A stretch of 64,000 nucleotides of DNA from Firm-13 sp037143795 (GCA_037143795.1 JBAWXZ010000008.1:62001-126000); one strand, 5' to 3'. Shown: positions 16,712 through 25,964, counted from the first letter of the stretch. Numbers and translations: made by a program. Notes: a model not told the origin generated them from the letters alone.

Positions 16712-18946
16712 ATGCCACATGAAAAAAAGAAAGAATCAGATCTTACACCAAAACACAAAACGGAGATGAATCCGACGACACCAGACTACAACAACACGGT
16801 TAAGCTCCCCGGCAAACTCAAATCAGCAGAACCGCACACCGCAAAATCTGCAAAAGGGCATGAAAAACAAGCCGATATGCTTGTGAATTCACCCGAACCC
16901 CATGCACAGAGACCTGCAAAAAATCCTGAACGCCAGCAAACGGCAAGGCCGGTAAAGAGTGCTGAACGCCTGCAGCCTGCAAGGCCGGCAAAGAATCCTG
17001 ACCGCCAGCAGACACCAAGGCCGGCTAAGACGGCAGAACCGCGCGCAGCAAAAGCTGCGGGAACAACGATACAGTTCGTAGAGAACACCGACAAGAGACA
17101 GATTCCGTCGTCCGGGAACAGAAGTCCTGAACGTTCAGCCGTTCCCTTCAGACCCTTCTCACCATCCAGGACTTCAAAAACCGCGAGACCGGAACCGGTT
17201 AAATTCCCCAAACCCGCCGAGGAACCGATGCCCAATTTTTTCCTGCAGTCTTCTGTCAAACCAAAAAACAGGGAAAAGAAAAAGGGAGCGCTCCGCGTTA
17301 TCCCGCTCGGCGGTCTGAATGAAATCGGCAAGAATATGACGCTCCTTGAATTCGGCAACGATATAATTATTGTTGACTGCGGCATGGCTTTTCCTGAAGA
17401 GGATATGCCGGGTATTGACGCTGTTATTCAGGATTACACATACGTACTCCAGAACAAGGATCGTGTCAGGGGGATTTTCATTACACATGGCCACGAAGAT
17501 CATATCGGAGCCCTTCCGTATCTGATGAGGGAATTGAAGTGTCCGATTTACGGAGGAAAGCTTGCGATCGAGCTCATACGCAGGAAACTGGCCGATAAAG
17601 GCAGCGGTTCCCGTGGTATTCAGCTTGAGGCTGTAATGCCGGGTGACATAATCAAAGCAGGAAGTTCCTTTTCCGTTGACTTCATTCATGTTAATCACAG
17701 TATTGCCGACGCATTTTCCCTGGCTATCCGCACACCTGTCGGTGTTGTCATACACACGGGCGACTTTAAAATCGATTTCACACCGATTGACGGCGAGCCG
17801 ATTAATCTGCAGCGTTTTGCACAATATGGCCATGAAGGGGTTCTTCTGCTTCTCGGAGAAAGCACGAACATTGAAATCCCGGGTAATTCCCCCTCGGAGC
17901 GTAAAGTCGGAGAATCCTTTCAAAATATTTTCCAGAATACCCAGGGCCGCATCATAGTAGCAACTTTCTCCTCCCACGTAAGCCGGATGCAGCAGATTTT
18001 CACTGCTGCAGAAAAGTTCAACCGTAAAGTAGCCCTGGTCGGCAGAAGCATGCTCAACGTATTTGATGCTGCAAACTCGCTCGGGTATATTGAAATGAAG
18101 CCGGACACTTTGATCGACATCAATGATATAGACCGGTACCAGCCCGAACAGCTTGTTATTCTTACAACCGGCAGCCAGGCCGAACCGATGTCCGCCCTGA
18201 CACGTATGGCTTTCTCCTCCCACAAAATTGTTGAGATTCAGCAGGGGGACACCGTCATCCTTTCCGCACACCCAATTCCCGGTAATGAAAAGCCGATTTA
18301 CCGTGTCATCAACGAATTGTTCCGCAGGGGAGCAAAGGTAATCTATGAAGATCTTGCCGATGTCCATGTATCCGGTCATGCCTTCAGAGGAGAGCACCAG
18401 CTTATCCATCAGCTGGTAAAGCCCAAGTTCTTTATTCCCATCCATGGTGAGTACCGCATGCTTTTCAAGCACGCACAGCTTGCCAAGGATCTCGGTATGT
18501 CGTGGAACAATATATTCATCCTGAATAACGGGGATATTTTCGAATGTTCACAGGATATGGCCCGTATATCGGGGTATATCAACGCTTCCGCTGTCCTGAT
18601 TGACGGTTCCGGTGTCGGCGACATGGATAACCGTGTTCTGCGCGACAGGAGGCTGCTTGCTGATGACGGCATTGTTGCGGTTTCCATCGTTATTGAAAAG
18701 AAAGGCAGCAAGCTGCTTGCAATCCCCACCATCCAGGCCATGGGCTTTTTGTACGAAAGTGAATCGGCGCAAGTCATAAAAGACTGCTCTGATAAACTGA
18801 CCGCCTACATCGGCAAATGTGTACAGTCAAACAAAAGTGTCGGTTCCGTAGTGGAATCCGGCCAGATGCGTGATTATCTGAAGAGTTTCCTTTTTGAAAA
18901 AACCAAAAGAAGGCCGATGATTCTGATTTCACTTACACAGGTATAA
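16712..18946 (+). CDS. rnj: Ribonuclease J with a long basic N-terminal extension
   Basis: RNase J is a metallo-beta-lactamase/beta-CASP nuclease with endonuclease and 5'-3' exonuclease activity in mRNA decay and rRNA maturation. Residues 193-744 match a normal family member: VIPLGGLNEIGKNMTLLE, the metal motif THGHEDHIGA (His259, His261, Asp263, His264) and the beta-CASP motif region. Residues 1-192 are an added low-complexity segment rich in Lys, Pro, Ala, Arg and Gln. It repeats a unit such as ARPAKNPERQQ/ARPVKSAERLQ/ARPAKNPDRQQ four times at about 67-110. The frame is continuous and AAAGGA precedes the ATG, so the extension appears real. It is probably disordered and RNA- or membrane-contacting; that is inferred. 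Confidence 0.93.
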   Translation: MPHEKKKESDLTPKHKTEMNPTTPDYNNTVKLPGKLKSAEPHTAKSAKGHEKQADMLVNSPEPHAQRPAKNPERQQTARPVKSAERLQPARPAKNPDRQQTPRPAKTAEPRAAKAAGTTIQFVENTDKRQIPSSGNRSPERSAVPFRPFSPSRTSKTARPEPVKFPKPAEEPMPNFFLQSSVKPKNREKKKGALRVIPLGGLNEIGKNMTLLEFGNDIIIVDCGMAFPEEDMPGIDAVIQDYTYVLQNKDRVRGIFITHGHEDHIGALPYLMRELKCPIYGGKLAIELIRRKLADKGSGSRGIQLEAVMPGDIIKAGSSFSVDFIHVNHSIADAFSLAIRTPVGVVIHTGDFKIDFTPIDGEPINLQRFAQYGHEGVLLLLGESTNIEIPGNSPSERKVGESFQNIFQNTQGRIIVATFSSHVSRMQQIFTAAEKFNRKVALVGRSMLNVFDAANSLGYIEMKPDTLIDINDIDRYQPEQLVILTTGSQAEPMSALTRMAFSSHKIVEIQQGDTVILSAHPIPGNEKPIYRVINELFRRGAKVIYEDLADVHVSGHAFRGEHQLIHQLVKPKFFIPIHGEYRMLFKHAQLAKDLGMSWNNIFILNNGDIFECSQDMARISGYINASAVLIDGSGVGDMDNRVLRDRRLLADDGIVAVSIVIEKKGSKLLAIPTIQAMGFLYESESAQVIKDCSDKLTAYIGKCVQSNKSVGSVVESGQMRDYLKSFLFEKTKRRPMILISLTQV

Positions 18947-18988
18947 TTTTCCATTCGCTGATAAGGCTTCCGTCCGGATGAGTAATAC

Positions 18989-19027
18989 AAATTGAGCCTG
19001 TGTAGATGATTTACACAGGCTCAATTT
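18989..19027. terminator. Bidirectional terminator between rnj and relA
   Basis: A perfect 16-bp stem (18989-19004 with 19012-19027, AAATTGAGCCTGTGTA and its complement) encloses a 7-base loop. A/T tracts flank both sides. It lies between two convergent genes and fits both. Confidence 0.85.
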
Positions 19028-19066
19028 CATTTATACAAAGAAAACAGGACATCCGAACCGGCGGTA

Positions 19067-21493
19067 TCAGTGTCCCCGGCGGACCTCAATTACATCACGG
19101 ATTGCTTTGAGGCGGCCAACGACGCGGTCATACTGATTCTGACTCTTTACTTCAATTGTCATGTTGAAGTTGGCCGTGACGTCTTTCATCGCCTGGAGCT
19201 GGGCCGTAATGATAGAGACCTTCTCCTCGGATATGGCATTGGAAATGTCAGCGAGCAAGTGGCGCCTGTCATGGGCAAGAATGCTTATTTCGACCTGATA
19301 ACTGTCCTGTTCGCCGCGCTGATCCCAGTAAACATCTATCAGACGCGATGCTTTTTCCGCATCTTTTGCCGTATCACCCGAATTCTTGAGGATGTTGCGG
19401 ATATTGGAGCAGTCTGTGCGGTGCACACCGACGCCATTTCCCCGGGTTACATATCCGATAATTGAGTCGCCCGGAACCGGGCTGCAGCAGCGGGAAAGAT
19501 GCACAAGGCAATTATCAATTCCCTTTACAACAATACCGGAATCATTTCCCTTCCTGTTTTTGCGGACCGTCTTGCTTTTTGGCAATGCTTTTGAAGAAAG
19601 TATTATATTTTCTTCGGTAATTCCTGAAGGGAGCGGAGAATAGACGACCTGTCCCCCCGAAGTAACGCGGTATCCGAGATTGAATCTCTCCTCTTCAGAC
19701 AGCGACTTAATATATTCATCTTTAAGCCTTCCGATAATTTTGGATGCAGGAATACCGCCGTATCCGACAACTGCCAGCATATCATCAAGTGTGCTGAAAG
19801 ACTGCTTGCGGAGCACTGTTTCCATGAAATCGGCACGCGTCAGCTGGGCATACGTAAACCCTGTCTTTTTAATTTCGCGTTCAATGACTTCCCGTCCGTG
19901 AGCAATATTCTCTTCGCGCATCTCTTTTTTAAACCACTGGTTAATCTTCGAGCGTGCGGCAGAACTTTTAACGATCTTCAGCCAGTCACGCGAAGGCCCG
20001 TGGACTTTTTCGGATGCCAGAATCTCGACGATATCCCCATTCTGGAGCTCATACGTAAGCGGCACAATTCGGCCGTTCACCTTGGCGCCGTACATACGGT
20101 TACCTACCCCGCTGTGGATAGTATAAGCAAAATCGATCGGAACTGAGTGTGCAGGCAGGGAAATGACATCGCCTTTGGGCGTAAATACAAACACTTCGTC
20201 CGCGACCAGGCCGTTTTTGAGTGTATCAAGGAATTCACCTGCATCCTTTGATTCGCCCTGCCAGTCAAGAAGCTGACGCAGCCAGGAAAGCTTATTATCG
20301 ATGGAGTCCGGAGAATTATGCGGACCGACCGTACCGCCGTCCTTGTATCTCCAGTGGGCGGCGATTCCGTATTCAGCAGTACGGTGCATGGAAAATGTAC
20401 GGATCTGCACCTCGAACGGCGTACCTTTCTTGCCGATAACCGTCGTATGAAGCGACTGGTACATATTGGGCTTGGGCATCGCAATATAGTCCTTAAACCG
20501 GCCCGGCATCGGATAATAAAGATCGTGGACAAGGCCCAGAACCGCATAACAATCCGAGACAGTATTTACAATGATACGGCAGGCAAAAAGATCGAAAATC
20601 TGATCAAGTGTTTTTCCCTGCTTTTTCATCTTGTTGTAAATACTGTAAAAGTGCTTGGGCCTGCCTTCGATTTCAGCGTCAATGCCCATTTCACCGATTC
20701 GCTTCTGAAGCTCGCTTACTACCTCGGACAGGAACTCTTCCCGCTCCGACCGTTTTTGGGAAATGGCACCGACGAGTTCATAATAAGCATCCCGGTCAAG
20801 ATACCGCAGGCAAAGATCCTCAAGTTCCCACTTAATCTTATAAATACCAAGCCTGTGTGCCAGGGGTGCATAAATATCTTTGGTTTCTTTAGCCTTCTCA
20901 ATCTGCTTGTCCGGCGGCAGATGCTTGATCGTACGCATATTATGGAGGCGGTCGGCGAGCTTTATTAAAACGACACGTATATCCTTCGCCATCGCCAGAA
21001 ACATTTTGCGCATGTTTTCGGCCTGTGTCTCTTCTTTGGATGAGTACGGAATCCGGCCGAGCTTTGTGACGCCGTCTACCAGAAGTGCAACATCCTCACC
21101 GAACAATTCGGAAATGAGGCTCACACTTACATCGGTATCCTCCACAGTGTCATGCAGGAGTGCGGCCACAAGCGTGTCCGTATCCACTTCAAGTTCAGTA
21201 AGGATCTCAGTGGTGGCCAGCGGATGAATGATATAGGGTTCGCCGGTTTTACGAAGCTGGGGGCCATGTGCTTTGTAAGCAAAAACAAAGGCGCGGCGCA
21301 GCTTCTCCGAGTCGTCCCGTTCTGCATAATTCTTATATCGCTGGATTACTTCTTCAAAGGATTCGAGAATTTCCGGGGGCAGGTTTTCCGGAAAAGCAGA
21401 ATCGCGCAGATCCGCCTCAAAGAGCTCCATTTTTCTGGCCTCTTCGGATTTCTCAAGCATTTTTGCAGGATCCTTTTTTCCTTCTGCAGTCAT
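19067..21493 (-). CDS. relA: Bifunctional (p)ppGpp synthetase/hydrolase (Rel)
   Basis: The protein makes and degrades the stringent-response alarmone (p)ppGpp. Its 808 residues carry an HD hydrolase domain (LLHDTVEDT, His114-Asp115) and a synthetase domain with RFKDYIAMPKPNMYQSLHTT (332 onward). The RFKD form is typical of bifunctional Rel rather than synthetase-only RelA. A TGS domain (about 455-515), the conserved Cys/His segment with CCSPVPGDSI, and a C-terminal ACT domain follow. About 40 N-terminal residues are charged and not conserved in the family. Its ATG overlaps the recJ stop as ATGA, so the two are translationally coupled. Confidence 0.95.
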   Translation of the reverse strand: MTAEGKKDPAKMLEKSEEARKMELFEADLRDSAFPENLPPEILESFEEVIQRYKNYAERDDSEKLRRAFVFAYKAHGPQLRKTGEPYIIHPLATTEILTELEVDTDTLVAALLHDTVEDTDVSVSLISELFGEDVALLVDGVTKLGRIPYSSKEETQAENMRKMFLAMAKDIRVVLIKLADRLHNMRTIKHLPPDKQIEKAKETKDIYAPLAHRLGIYKIKWELEDLCLRYLDRDAYYELVGAISQKRSEREEFLSEVVSELQKRIGEMGIDAEIEGRPKHFYSIYNKMKKQGKTLDQIFDLFACRIIVNTVSDCYAVLGLVHDLYYPMPGRFKDYIAMPKPNMYQSLHTTVIGKKGTPFEVQIRTFSMHRTAEYGIAAHWRYKDGGTVGPHNSPDSIDNKLSWLRQLLDWQGESKDAGEFLDTLKNGLVADEVFVFTPKGDVISLPAHSVPIDFAYTIHSGVGNRMYGAKVNGRIVPLTYELQNGDIVEILASEKVHGPSRDWLKIVKSSAARSKINQWFKKEMREENIAHGREVIEREIKKTGFTYAQLTRADFMETVLRKQSFSTLDDMLAVVGYGGIPASKIIGRLKDEYIKSLSEEERFNLGYRVTSGGQVVYSPLPSGITEENIILSSKALPKSKTVRKNRKGNDSGIVVKGIDNCLVHLSRCCSPVPGDSIIGYVTRGNGVGVHRTDCSNIRNILKNSGDTAKDAEKASRLIDVYWDQRGEQDSYQVEISILAHDRRHLLADISNAISEEKVSIITAQLQAMKDVTANFNMTIEVKSQNQYDRVVGRLKAIRDVIEVRRGH

Positions 21494-23628
21494 CGCGGAG
21501 TGCCTCCCTCGGCAAAAAGTCTACGATATGTCGGTGTATTTTCCAGTTTAACCTTACCCTCGACAAATAACAAGGTGAAGCATACACGCTGCCCTTTGCG
21601 GGAATAAATCCGGATCAGTCCGGCTTCTGCAAAAACATCCAAAACGCGGCCCAGTGCAAATCCATGAAGTGAAATTCCGTAATCAGCCGACACAAACAGG
21701 GACATAAGTCTCAAATCACACAGGGTAATCTCATCTGCGCACCGGGTACGAAGGAATTGATAAATCTTTTTAAAATCTTCTTTCTCCGGAAGGAGTTTTT
21801 CGAGCCCGACCTTCGAAAGGACAGCCAGCTGCTTTAGGGGAAGGTTATTCTCATAAAGCTTTTCAAGGACATCGGGTGTGTCGTAGAGAAGACGGCCGGA
21901 CTTCGGAAAATGCATGTCAACCACATGCATTGACAGCGACTCACGGCTCTTCCAGACAGAAATCACGAGTCCGAAAACAACATCCACAACGCTTCCCTGA
22001 CTGAACAGTTCTTCAAGATGACCCATCCCAAAGGCTATCCCGTCAAATATACTGCCCTCACCTTCCGGTCCCGGAATTGAAAACTTCAGCTTTAAATGTT
22101 TACCCTTACTGCATCCGGTCGTCTGCACGATCCGGCAGTTTCTGGCCAGAAACCGTGGCTCCCGGTTGCCTTCGCCAAACGGCGCAAGTTCCGCAATCTC
22201 GCGGCAGGTCTCCAGGGTAAGGTCCGCGGCGGCAAGATAAGCATCGACCTCCACGGAAGGTTCGTAAGGTTCATCCGTTTTCTGGAGTTCATACTCCTCC
22301 AGGCACTTGGCAAATTGAACGAAATGTCCGGCAGATACCGAAATGCCGGCGGCTTTGGGATGTCCGCCGAACTGCTCCGTAAACTCCTGGGCAAAAAGGA
22401 TCGCCTCAAGGATATTGTAACCTTCACATGCCCTCGCCGATCCTTTCAAGGTACCGGGCTGGCCGGAAGCTTCGGTAAAAACAATAGCCGGCCGGTTATA
22501 ACGCGAGACAAGACGCGAGGCGACAATGCCGATAACACCCGGATGCCAGGTTTTTCCGCATACAAGAATCGGACCCGTCTGTGCGTGCACGACAGGTGTC
22601 CCTTCTTCAGGATTTTCCAGAAGTGCGACAGCCTCATCAAAAATGGCCAGCTCGATCTCCTGCCTGCGTGTGTTTTCCTGGGATAAAATCTCAGCAAGCC
22701 TGCCTGCCTCTTCTTCATCATCCGTCATCAAAAGCTCTACTGCACGGGAAGCATCCCCCATGCGGCCCGCGGCATTAATACGCGGAATCAGCAAAAAACT
22801 GACGGATGTCGTCGTCATCTTCTGATCATTCTGATGCGACACGGCATAAAGCGCACATACACCGGCCCGTTTCATCTGAGTCAGAAGGATCATACCCTCC
22901 TTAACCAGCAGCCGGTTCTCATCTAGAATAGGAACAACATCAGCAATCGTACCAAGGGCCGCGAGATCCAAATACGCACGCCAGTCTCCCGGTCTGGTCA
23001 ATGGAACAAGTTTTGTACAAAGAGCCTGAACAAGCTTAAGGGCAACGCCAACCCCCGACAATTGTGAAAAAGGATACCCGCTATCCGTCCGCTTGGCATT
23101 CAGAACCGCAAACGCAGCAGGAAGTATGGGTTTAACCTCATGATGATCCGTAATAATCACGTCGATTCCCGAGCGATTCAGGGAATCAACCTCGTCAATA
23201 TTCGCAACCCCGCAGTCCACAGTAATAACCAGGGACGGCTTTTTCCCGAGAATTCTTGAGAAAAGCGCCTCCGACATGCCATATCCCTCAGAAAGACGGT
23301 CAGGAATAATATAAGAACAGTCAGCTCCTGTCTTTTTCAAAAAAAGAACAAGAAGCGCTGTAGAAGTTATGCCGTCGGCATCATAATCGCCGTATACAAG
23401 TATTTTTTCTTTTTGAGCAATCGCGCGGGACACACGCTGACAGGCACGCTCCATATCCAGAAAAAGGGCCGGGTCATGCCATCCGGTGTGATTATCGGAC
23501 AAAAATGCCCTTCTCTCCTCACCATCTGTGATTCCTCTCGAAAAGAGAAGCTTCTGCGCAAGCGGCAGGCCCTCATCTTCCTTTGAAAACGGAAGCGGCA
23601 GATTCCATTTTTTCTCAATAAGTATCAA
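21490..23628 (-). CDS. recJ: Single-stranded-DNA-specific exonuclease RecJ
   Basis: RecJ degrades single-stranded DNA 5' to 3' in recombination and repair. The DHH phosphoesterase motifs are present: VYGDYDADGITST (81-86 core), TVDCGVAN and TDHHEV (Asp161-His162-His163). The DHHA1 motif GGHPKAAGIS and an OB-fold region (around 450-560) follow. The 712 residues include about 140 C-terminal residues beyond the shorter RecJ forms, as in many Firmicutes. Translation appears to start at TTG (23628), supported by AAAGGA six bases upstream; no in-frame ATG nearby fits better. It is the first gene of a recJ-relA pair. Confidence 0.93.
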   Translation of the reverse strand: MILIEKKWNLPLPFSKEDEGLPLAQKLLFSRGITDGEERRAFLSDNHTGWHDPALFLDMERACQRVSRAIAQKEKILVYGDYDADGITSTALLVLFLKKTGADCSYIIPDRLSEGYGMSEALFSRILGKKPSLVITVDCGVANIDEVDSLNRSGIDVIITDHHEVKPILPAAFAVLNAKRTDSGYPFSQLSGVGVALKLVQALCTKLVPLTRPGDWRAYLDLAALGTIADVVPILDENRLLVKEGMILLTQMKRAGVCALYAVSHQNDQKMTTTSVSFLLIPRINAAGRMGDASRAVELLMTDDEEEAGRLAEILSQENTRRQEIELAIFDEAVALLENPEEGTPVVHAQTGPILVCGKTWHPGVIGIVASRLVSRYNRPAIVFTEASGQPGTLKGSARACEGYNILEAILFAQEFTEQFGGHPKAAGISVSAGHFVQFAKCLEEYELQKTDEPYEPSVEVDAYLAAADLTLETCREIAELAPFGEGNREPRFLARNCRIVQTTGCSKGKHLKLKFSIPGPEGEGSIFDGIAFGMGHLEELFSQGSVVDVVFGLVISVWKSRESLSMHVVDMHFPKSGRLLYDTPDVLEKLYENNLPLKQLAVLSKVGLEKLLPEKEDFKKIYQFLRTRCADEITLCDLRLMSLFVSADYGISLHGFALGRVLDVFAEAGLIRIYSRKGQRVCFTLLFVEGKVKLENTPTYRRLFAEGGTPR

Positions 23629-23714
23629 AATATATCCTTTCCGGGCGAACCCAGATAACGATTGAAGACAGGGAGAAAATAAAAATTGATAATAAAACGT
23701 TTGGAAAGAAAAAA

Positions 23715-23736
23715 ACCCGATGCAAATGCATCGGGT
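23715..23736 (-). terminator. Terminator of rpsU
   Basis: ACCCGATGC and GCATCGGGT form a 9-bp stem around AAAT. On the minus strand it is followed by a run of six or more T. It lies about 20 bases after the rpsU stop. Confidence 0.9.
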
Positions 23737-23758
23737 CCTTACCAGTCAATTTGCAAAA

Positions 23759-23932
23759 TCAGCGCTTGCGTTTTCTGGCAGCTTCTGACTTCTTCTTGCG
23801 TTTTACGCTTGGCTTCTCGTAATGTTCTCTTTTACGAACCTCAGCTAGAACTCCAGATCTTGCGCAAGAGCGCTTAAAACGGCGCAACGCACTATCAAGG
23901 GACTCGTTTTCCTTAATTCTGATTTCTGACAC
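23759..23932 (-). CDS. rpsU: 30S ribosomal protein S21
   Basis: This is a 57-residue, strongly basic protein. It starts at GTG (23932) behind a strong GAGGGGAGGG ribosome site and ends at TGA (23759-23761). The translation begins MSEIRIKENESLDSALRRF, which is diagnostic for S21, continues with KRSCARSGVLAEVRKREHYEKPSVKRK and ends in a Lys/Arg-rich tail. S21 joins the small subunit late and helps initiation on mRNAs. It has its own promoter and terminator and is not followed by yqeY, a frequent neighbour elsewhere. Confidence 0.96.
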   Translation of the reverse strand: MSEIRIKENESLDSALRRFKRSCARSGVLAEVRKREHYEKPSVKRKKKSEAARKRKR

Positions 23933-24012
23933 TTTTATCCCTCCCCTCGTGCGTTAAACTTATGAGCAAAAAAAACATACTTGACACTTCTAATAACTCA
24001 TAACGTTGGTAT

Positions 24013-24041
24013 TATACCTGTATTTGACAGGCACGTCAAGC
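24013..24041 (-). promoter_or_regulatory. rpsU promoter
   Basis: On the minus strand TTGACG (24041-24036), a 17-base spacer and a perfect TATAAT (24018-24013) form a near-consensus sigma-A promoter. Transcription would begin near 24006, leaving a leader of about 70 bases before the GTG. Confidence 0.85.
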
Positions 24042-24074
24042 AAACACAAGGTGCTAATCCGGTTACTTTTCTGG

Positions 24075-24102
24075 TTGTGAATCAACAAATTTTCACTAAA
24101 AT
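24075..24102 (+). promoter_or_regulatory. Candidate promoter of the first amt-glnK unit
   Basis: TTGTGA (24075-24080), 16 bases, TAAAAT (24097-24102). It would give a leader of about 180 bases before the amt start, containing the hairpins described next. Confidence 0.4.
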
Positions 24103-24113
24103 GCAATTTCCTC

Positions 24114-24179
24114 TTGCTCAAATTGCATTTCTTGTGTACACTCTTTTTGAGCAAGGGTGCTTTCGAGATCTCCCTTGCT
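24114..24179 (+). promoter_or_regulatory. Two mutually exclusive hairpins in the amt leader
   Basis: Hairpin B pairs 24114-24122 with 24146-24154 (TTGCTCAAA/TTTGAGCAA, 9 bp). Hairpin C pairs 24150-24157 with 24172-24179 (AGCAAGGG/CCCTTGCT, 8 bp). They share 24150-24154, so only one can form at a time. No U-run follows C, so it is not itself a terminator. Confidence 0.5.
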
Positions 24180-24208
24180 GATGACAAAATGCTATATGCA
24201 TAATTTAT

Positions 24209-24277
24209 CAGAGGCAACGAAGTCACTGTAGTTATGATAACACATGCTTGTGTTTTCTAACGAAAGTGATTTTTTTA
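24209..24277 (+). promoter_or_regulatory. ANTAR-like antitermination leader, copy 1
   Basis: Hairpin CAG-A-GGC-[AACGAA]-GTC-A-CTG at 24209-24228 has a hexaloop with A at position 1 and G at position 4, the feature recognised by ANTAR antiterminator proteins. Its 3' arm (GTCACT, 24222-24227) can instead pair with AGTGAT (24265-24270). Inner helices GTTA/TAAC and AACACA/TGTGTT would complete a terminator-like stem followed by a run of T (24270-24277). The ribosome site and the amt start follow directly. Copy 2 at 25965-26033 has the same plan. ANTAR control is inferred; the second hexaloop hairpin of the classical motif was not found. Confidence 0.6.
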
Positions 24278-24291
24278 TTGGGAGGAAATAT

Positions 24292-25527
24292 ATGAACGCC
24301 GATATTGCATGGTTATTAACAGCATCAGCACTTGTATTTTTTATGACTCCCGGACTTGCGTTTTTTTACGGTGGACTTGTTAAACGCAAAAACGTTATCA
24401 ATACGATGATGTCAAGTGTCTTCATCATGGGAATGGCATCCGTCATGTGGGTGCTGATAGGCTATTCCCTATCTTTCAGCGGAGACGTCGGAGGAATTAT
24501 CGGCAACTTCAAATGGCTTGGTCTGAATAACTTCGGTGCTGAGCCGGGACCCTGGAATCCGACAGTGCCGAATCTCGTTTTCGCTATTTTCCAGATGATG
24601 TTTGCAATAATTACCCCGGCGGTTATTTGCGGAGCAGTCGTTGAGCGTATGCGTTTTTCTGCGATGGCTGTCTTCGTAACTGTATGGTCTCTTCTTGTTT
24701 ATTATCCCCTGGCCCATATGGTCTGGGGCGGCGGCTTGATTTCCCAGCTGGGAGCTGTCGACTTTGCAGGCGGATATGTAGTCGAAATCAATTCCGGCGT
24801 ATCTGCACTGGTTGCTGCTATTGTTGTCGGTACACGAAAGCATCATGGTAAAATCACCTACCATCCTCATAATATACCATTTGTATTTCTGGGGGCTTCT
24901 ATTCTGTGGTTCGGCTGGTTTGGATTCAATGCAGGAAGCGCGGGCGGCGCAAATTTCCTGTCAGCCCACTCTTTTATGACAACAAACACATCAGCTGCAG
25001 CTGCCCTTCTCGTCTGGATGCTGATTGAAAAAATACATAACGACAAGCCAACCCTTGTCGGTGCCTCGACAGGTCTGGTGATCGGGCTTGTTGCGATCAC
25101 ACCCGGCGCCGGCTTTGTACCAATCTGGGCTGCCATTATTATAGGTGCCTGCGCGAGCATCATCTGTTATCTGTTTATCACCAGGATCAAGCCCAGGTTT
25201 CGTCATGATGACTCACTTGACGTCTTCATCTGCCATGGCATCAGCGGTATCTGGGGATGCATCGCAACCGGGATTTTTGCACTGACTTCCATAAATGGTG
25301 TTGCAAAATGGAACGGTTTAGTTTATGGTGAAACTGCTCTCTTTATACGGCAATTGGCAGCCGTCGGCATTACTGTTGTTGTTGCAGTACTGGGTACCCT
25401 TGTTGCATTGGGTGCGGCCAGGCTGGTTACAGGCAGATTGCGTGTTCCTTTTTCGTCGGAAGATATTGGTCTGGATATTGCAGAGCACGGCGAAGATGCA
25501 TACCCGTCTTATTTGGGATTAGATTAG
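24292..25527 (+). CDS. amt: Ammonium transporter, copy 1
   Basis: The 411-residue protein has eleven predicted membrane helices. Family signatures are FFMTPGLAFFYGGLVKRKN near the N terminus, HMVWGGG, FNAGSAGG and the C-terminal DIGLDIAEHGE, a tail segment that contacts PII in Amt proteins. It conducts ammonium into the cell, gated by the PII protein encoded 19 bases downstream. ATG at 24292 follows GGGAGGA; an in-frame ATG at 24244 lies inside the leader structure and is unlikely to be used. It is closely similar to the Amt at 26050. Confidence 0.95.
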   Translation: MNADIAWLLTASALVFFMTPGLAFFYGGLVKRKNVINTMMSSVFIMGMASVMWVLIGYSLSFSGDVGGIIGNFKWLGLNNFGAEPGPWNPTVPNLVFAIFQMMFAIITPAVICGAVVERMRFSAMAVFVTVWSLLVYYPLAHMVWGGGLISQLGAVDFAGGYVVEINSGVSALVAAIVVGTRKHHGKITYHPHNIPFVFLGASILWFGWFGFNAGSAGGANFLSAHSFMTTNTSAAAALLVWMLIEKIHNDKPTLVGASTGLVIGLVAITPGAGFVPIWAAIIIGACASIICYLFITRIKPRFRHDDSLDVFICHGISGIWGCIATGIFALTSINGVAKWNGLVYGETALFIRQLAAVGITVVVAVLGTLVALGAARLVTGRLRVPFSSEDIGLDIAEHGEDAYPSYLGLD

Positions 25528-25546
25528 TTCAAGGGGGAACTATCTT

Positions 25547-25885
25547 ATGAAAAGAATCGAGACCATTATTCGACCTGAAAAGCTCGAAGCGCTCAAAGAA
25601 GCGCTGAATCTGATTCAAATCAGGGGAATAACAATAACACCGGTATTAGGATGCGGAAATCAGCTCGGCTGGAAAGAATCTGTCCGCGGGAACGACACTG
25701 TACTTACTATACTGCCTAAGATTATGTTGATTTTGGTCATCGCGGACGACAAACTGGAAGAAACAATAAATACGATTATTGAGGTGGCACAGACCGGAGA
25801 GGTAGGGGACGGCAAAATATTTGTTAGTGATATTGAAGAATGTATCAGAATTCGGACCGGAGAACGCGGCGAAATAGCGATCTAA
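25547..25885 (+). CDS. glnK: PII signal protein (GlnK type), copy 1
   Basis: The 112-residue protein is a standard PII trimer subunit: MKRIETIIRPEKLEALKEAL at the start, GEVGDGKIFV (ATP-binding B-loop) and RIRTGERG at the end. In the T-loop the sequence is GCGNQLGWKESVRGNDT. The tyrosine that is uridylylated in proteobacteria (Tyr51) is replaced by Thr, and Tyr46 by Val, so control by uridylylation is excluded. It probably senses ATP/ADP and 2-oxoglutarate and blocks the Amt encoded just upstream. Confidence 0.93.
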   Translation: MKRIETIIRPEKLEALKEALNLIQIRGITITPVLGCGNQLGWKESVRGNDTVLTILPKIMLILVIADDKLEETINTIIEVAQTGEVGDGKIFVSDIEECIRIRTGERGEIAI

Positions 25886-25964
25886 TTATTATTTCATATT
25901 TTGAACTTTGACTCCTGTGCTTCCCGCACAGAATGACACAATGAAATGACACAAAAGAACTGTT

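Noticed and set aside
17174..18472. Open frame of 432 codons opposite ribonuclease J
   Set aside because: It is an antisense shadow: Cys/His-rich, no family resemblance, no start signal.
24226..24241. GlnR/TnrA box upstream of amt copy 1
   Set aside because: TGTAGTTATGATAACA is one base too short and lacks the conserved A at position 5.
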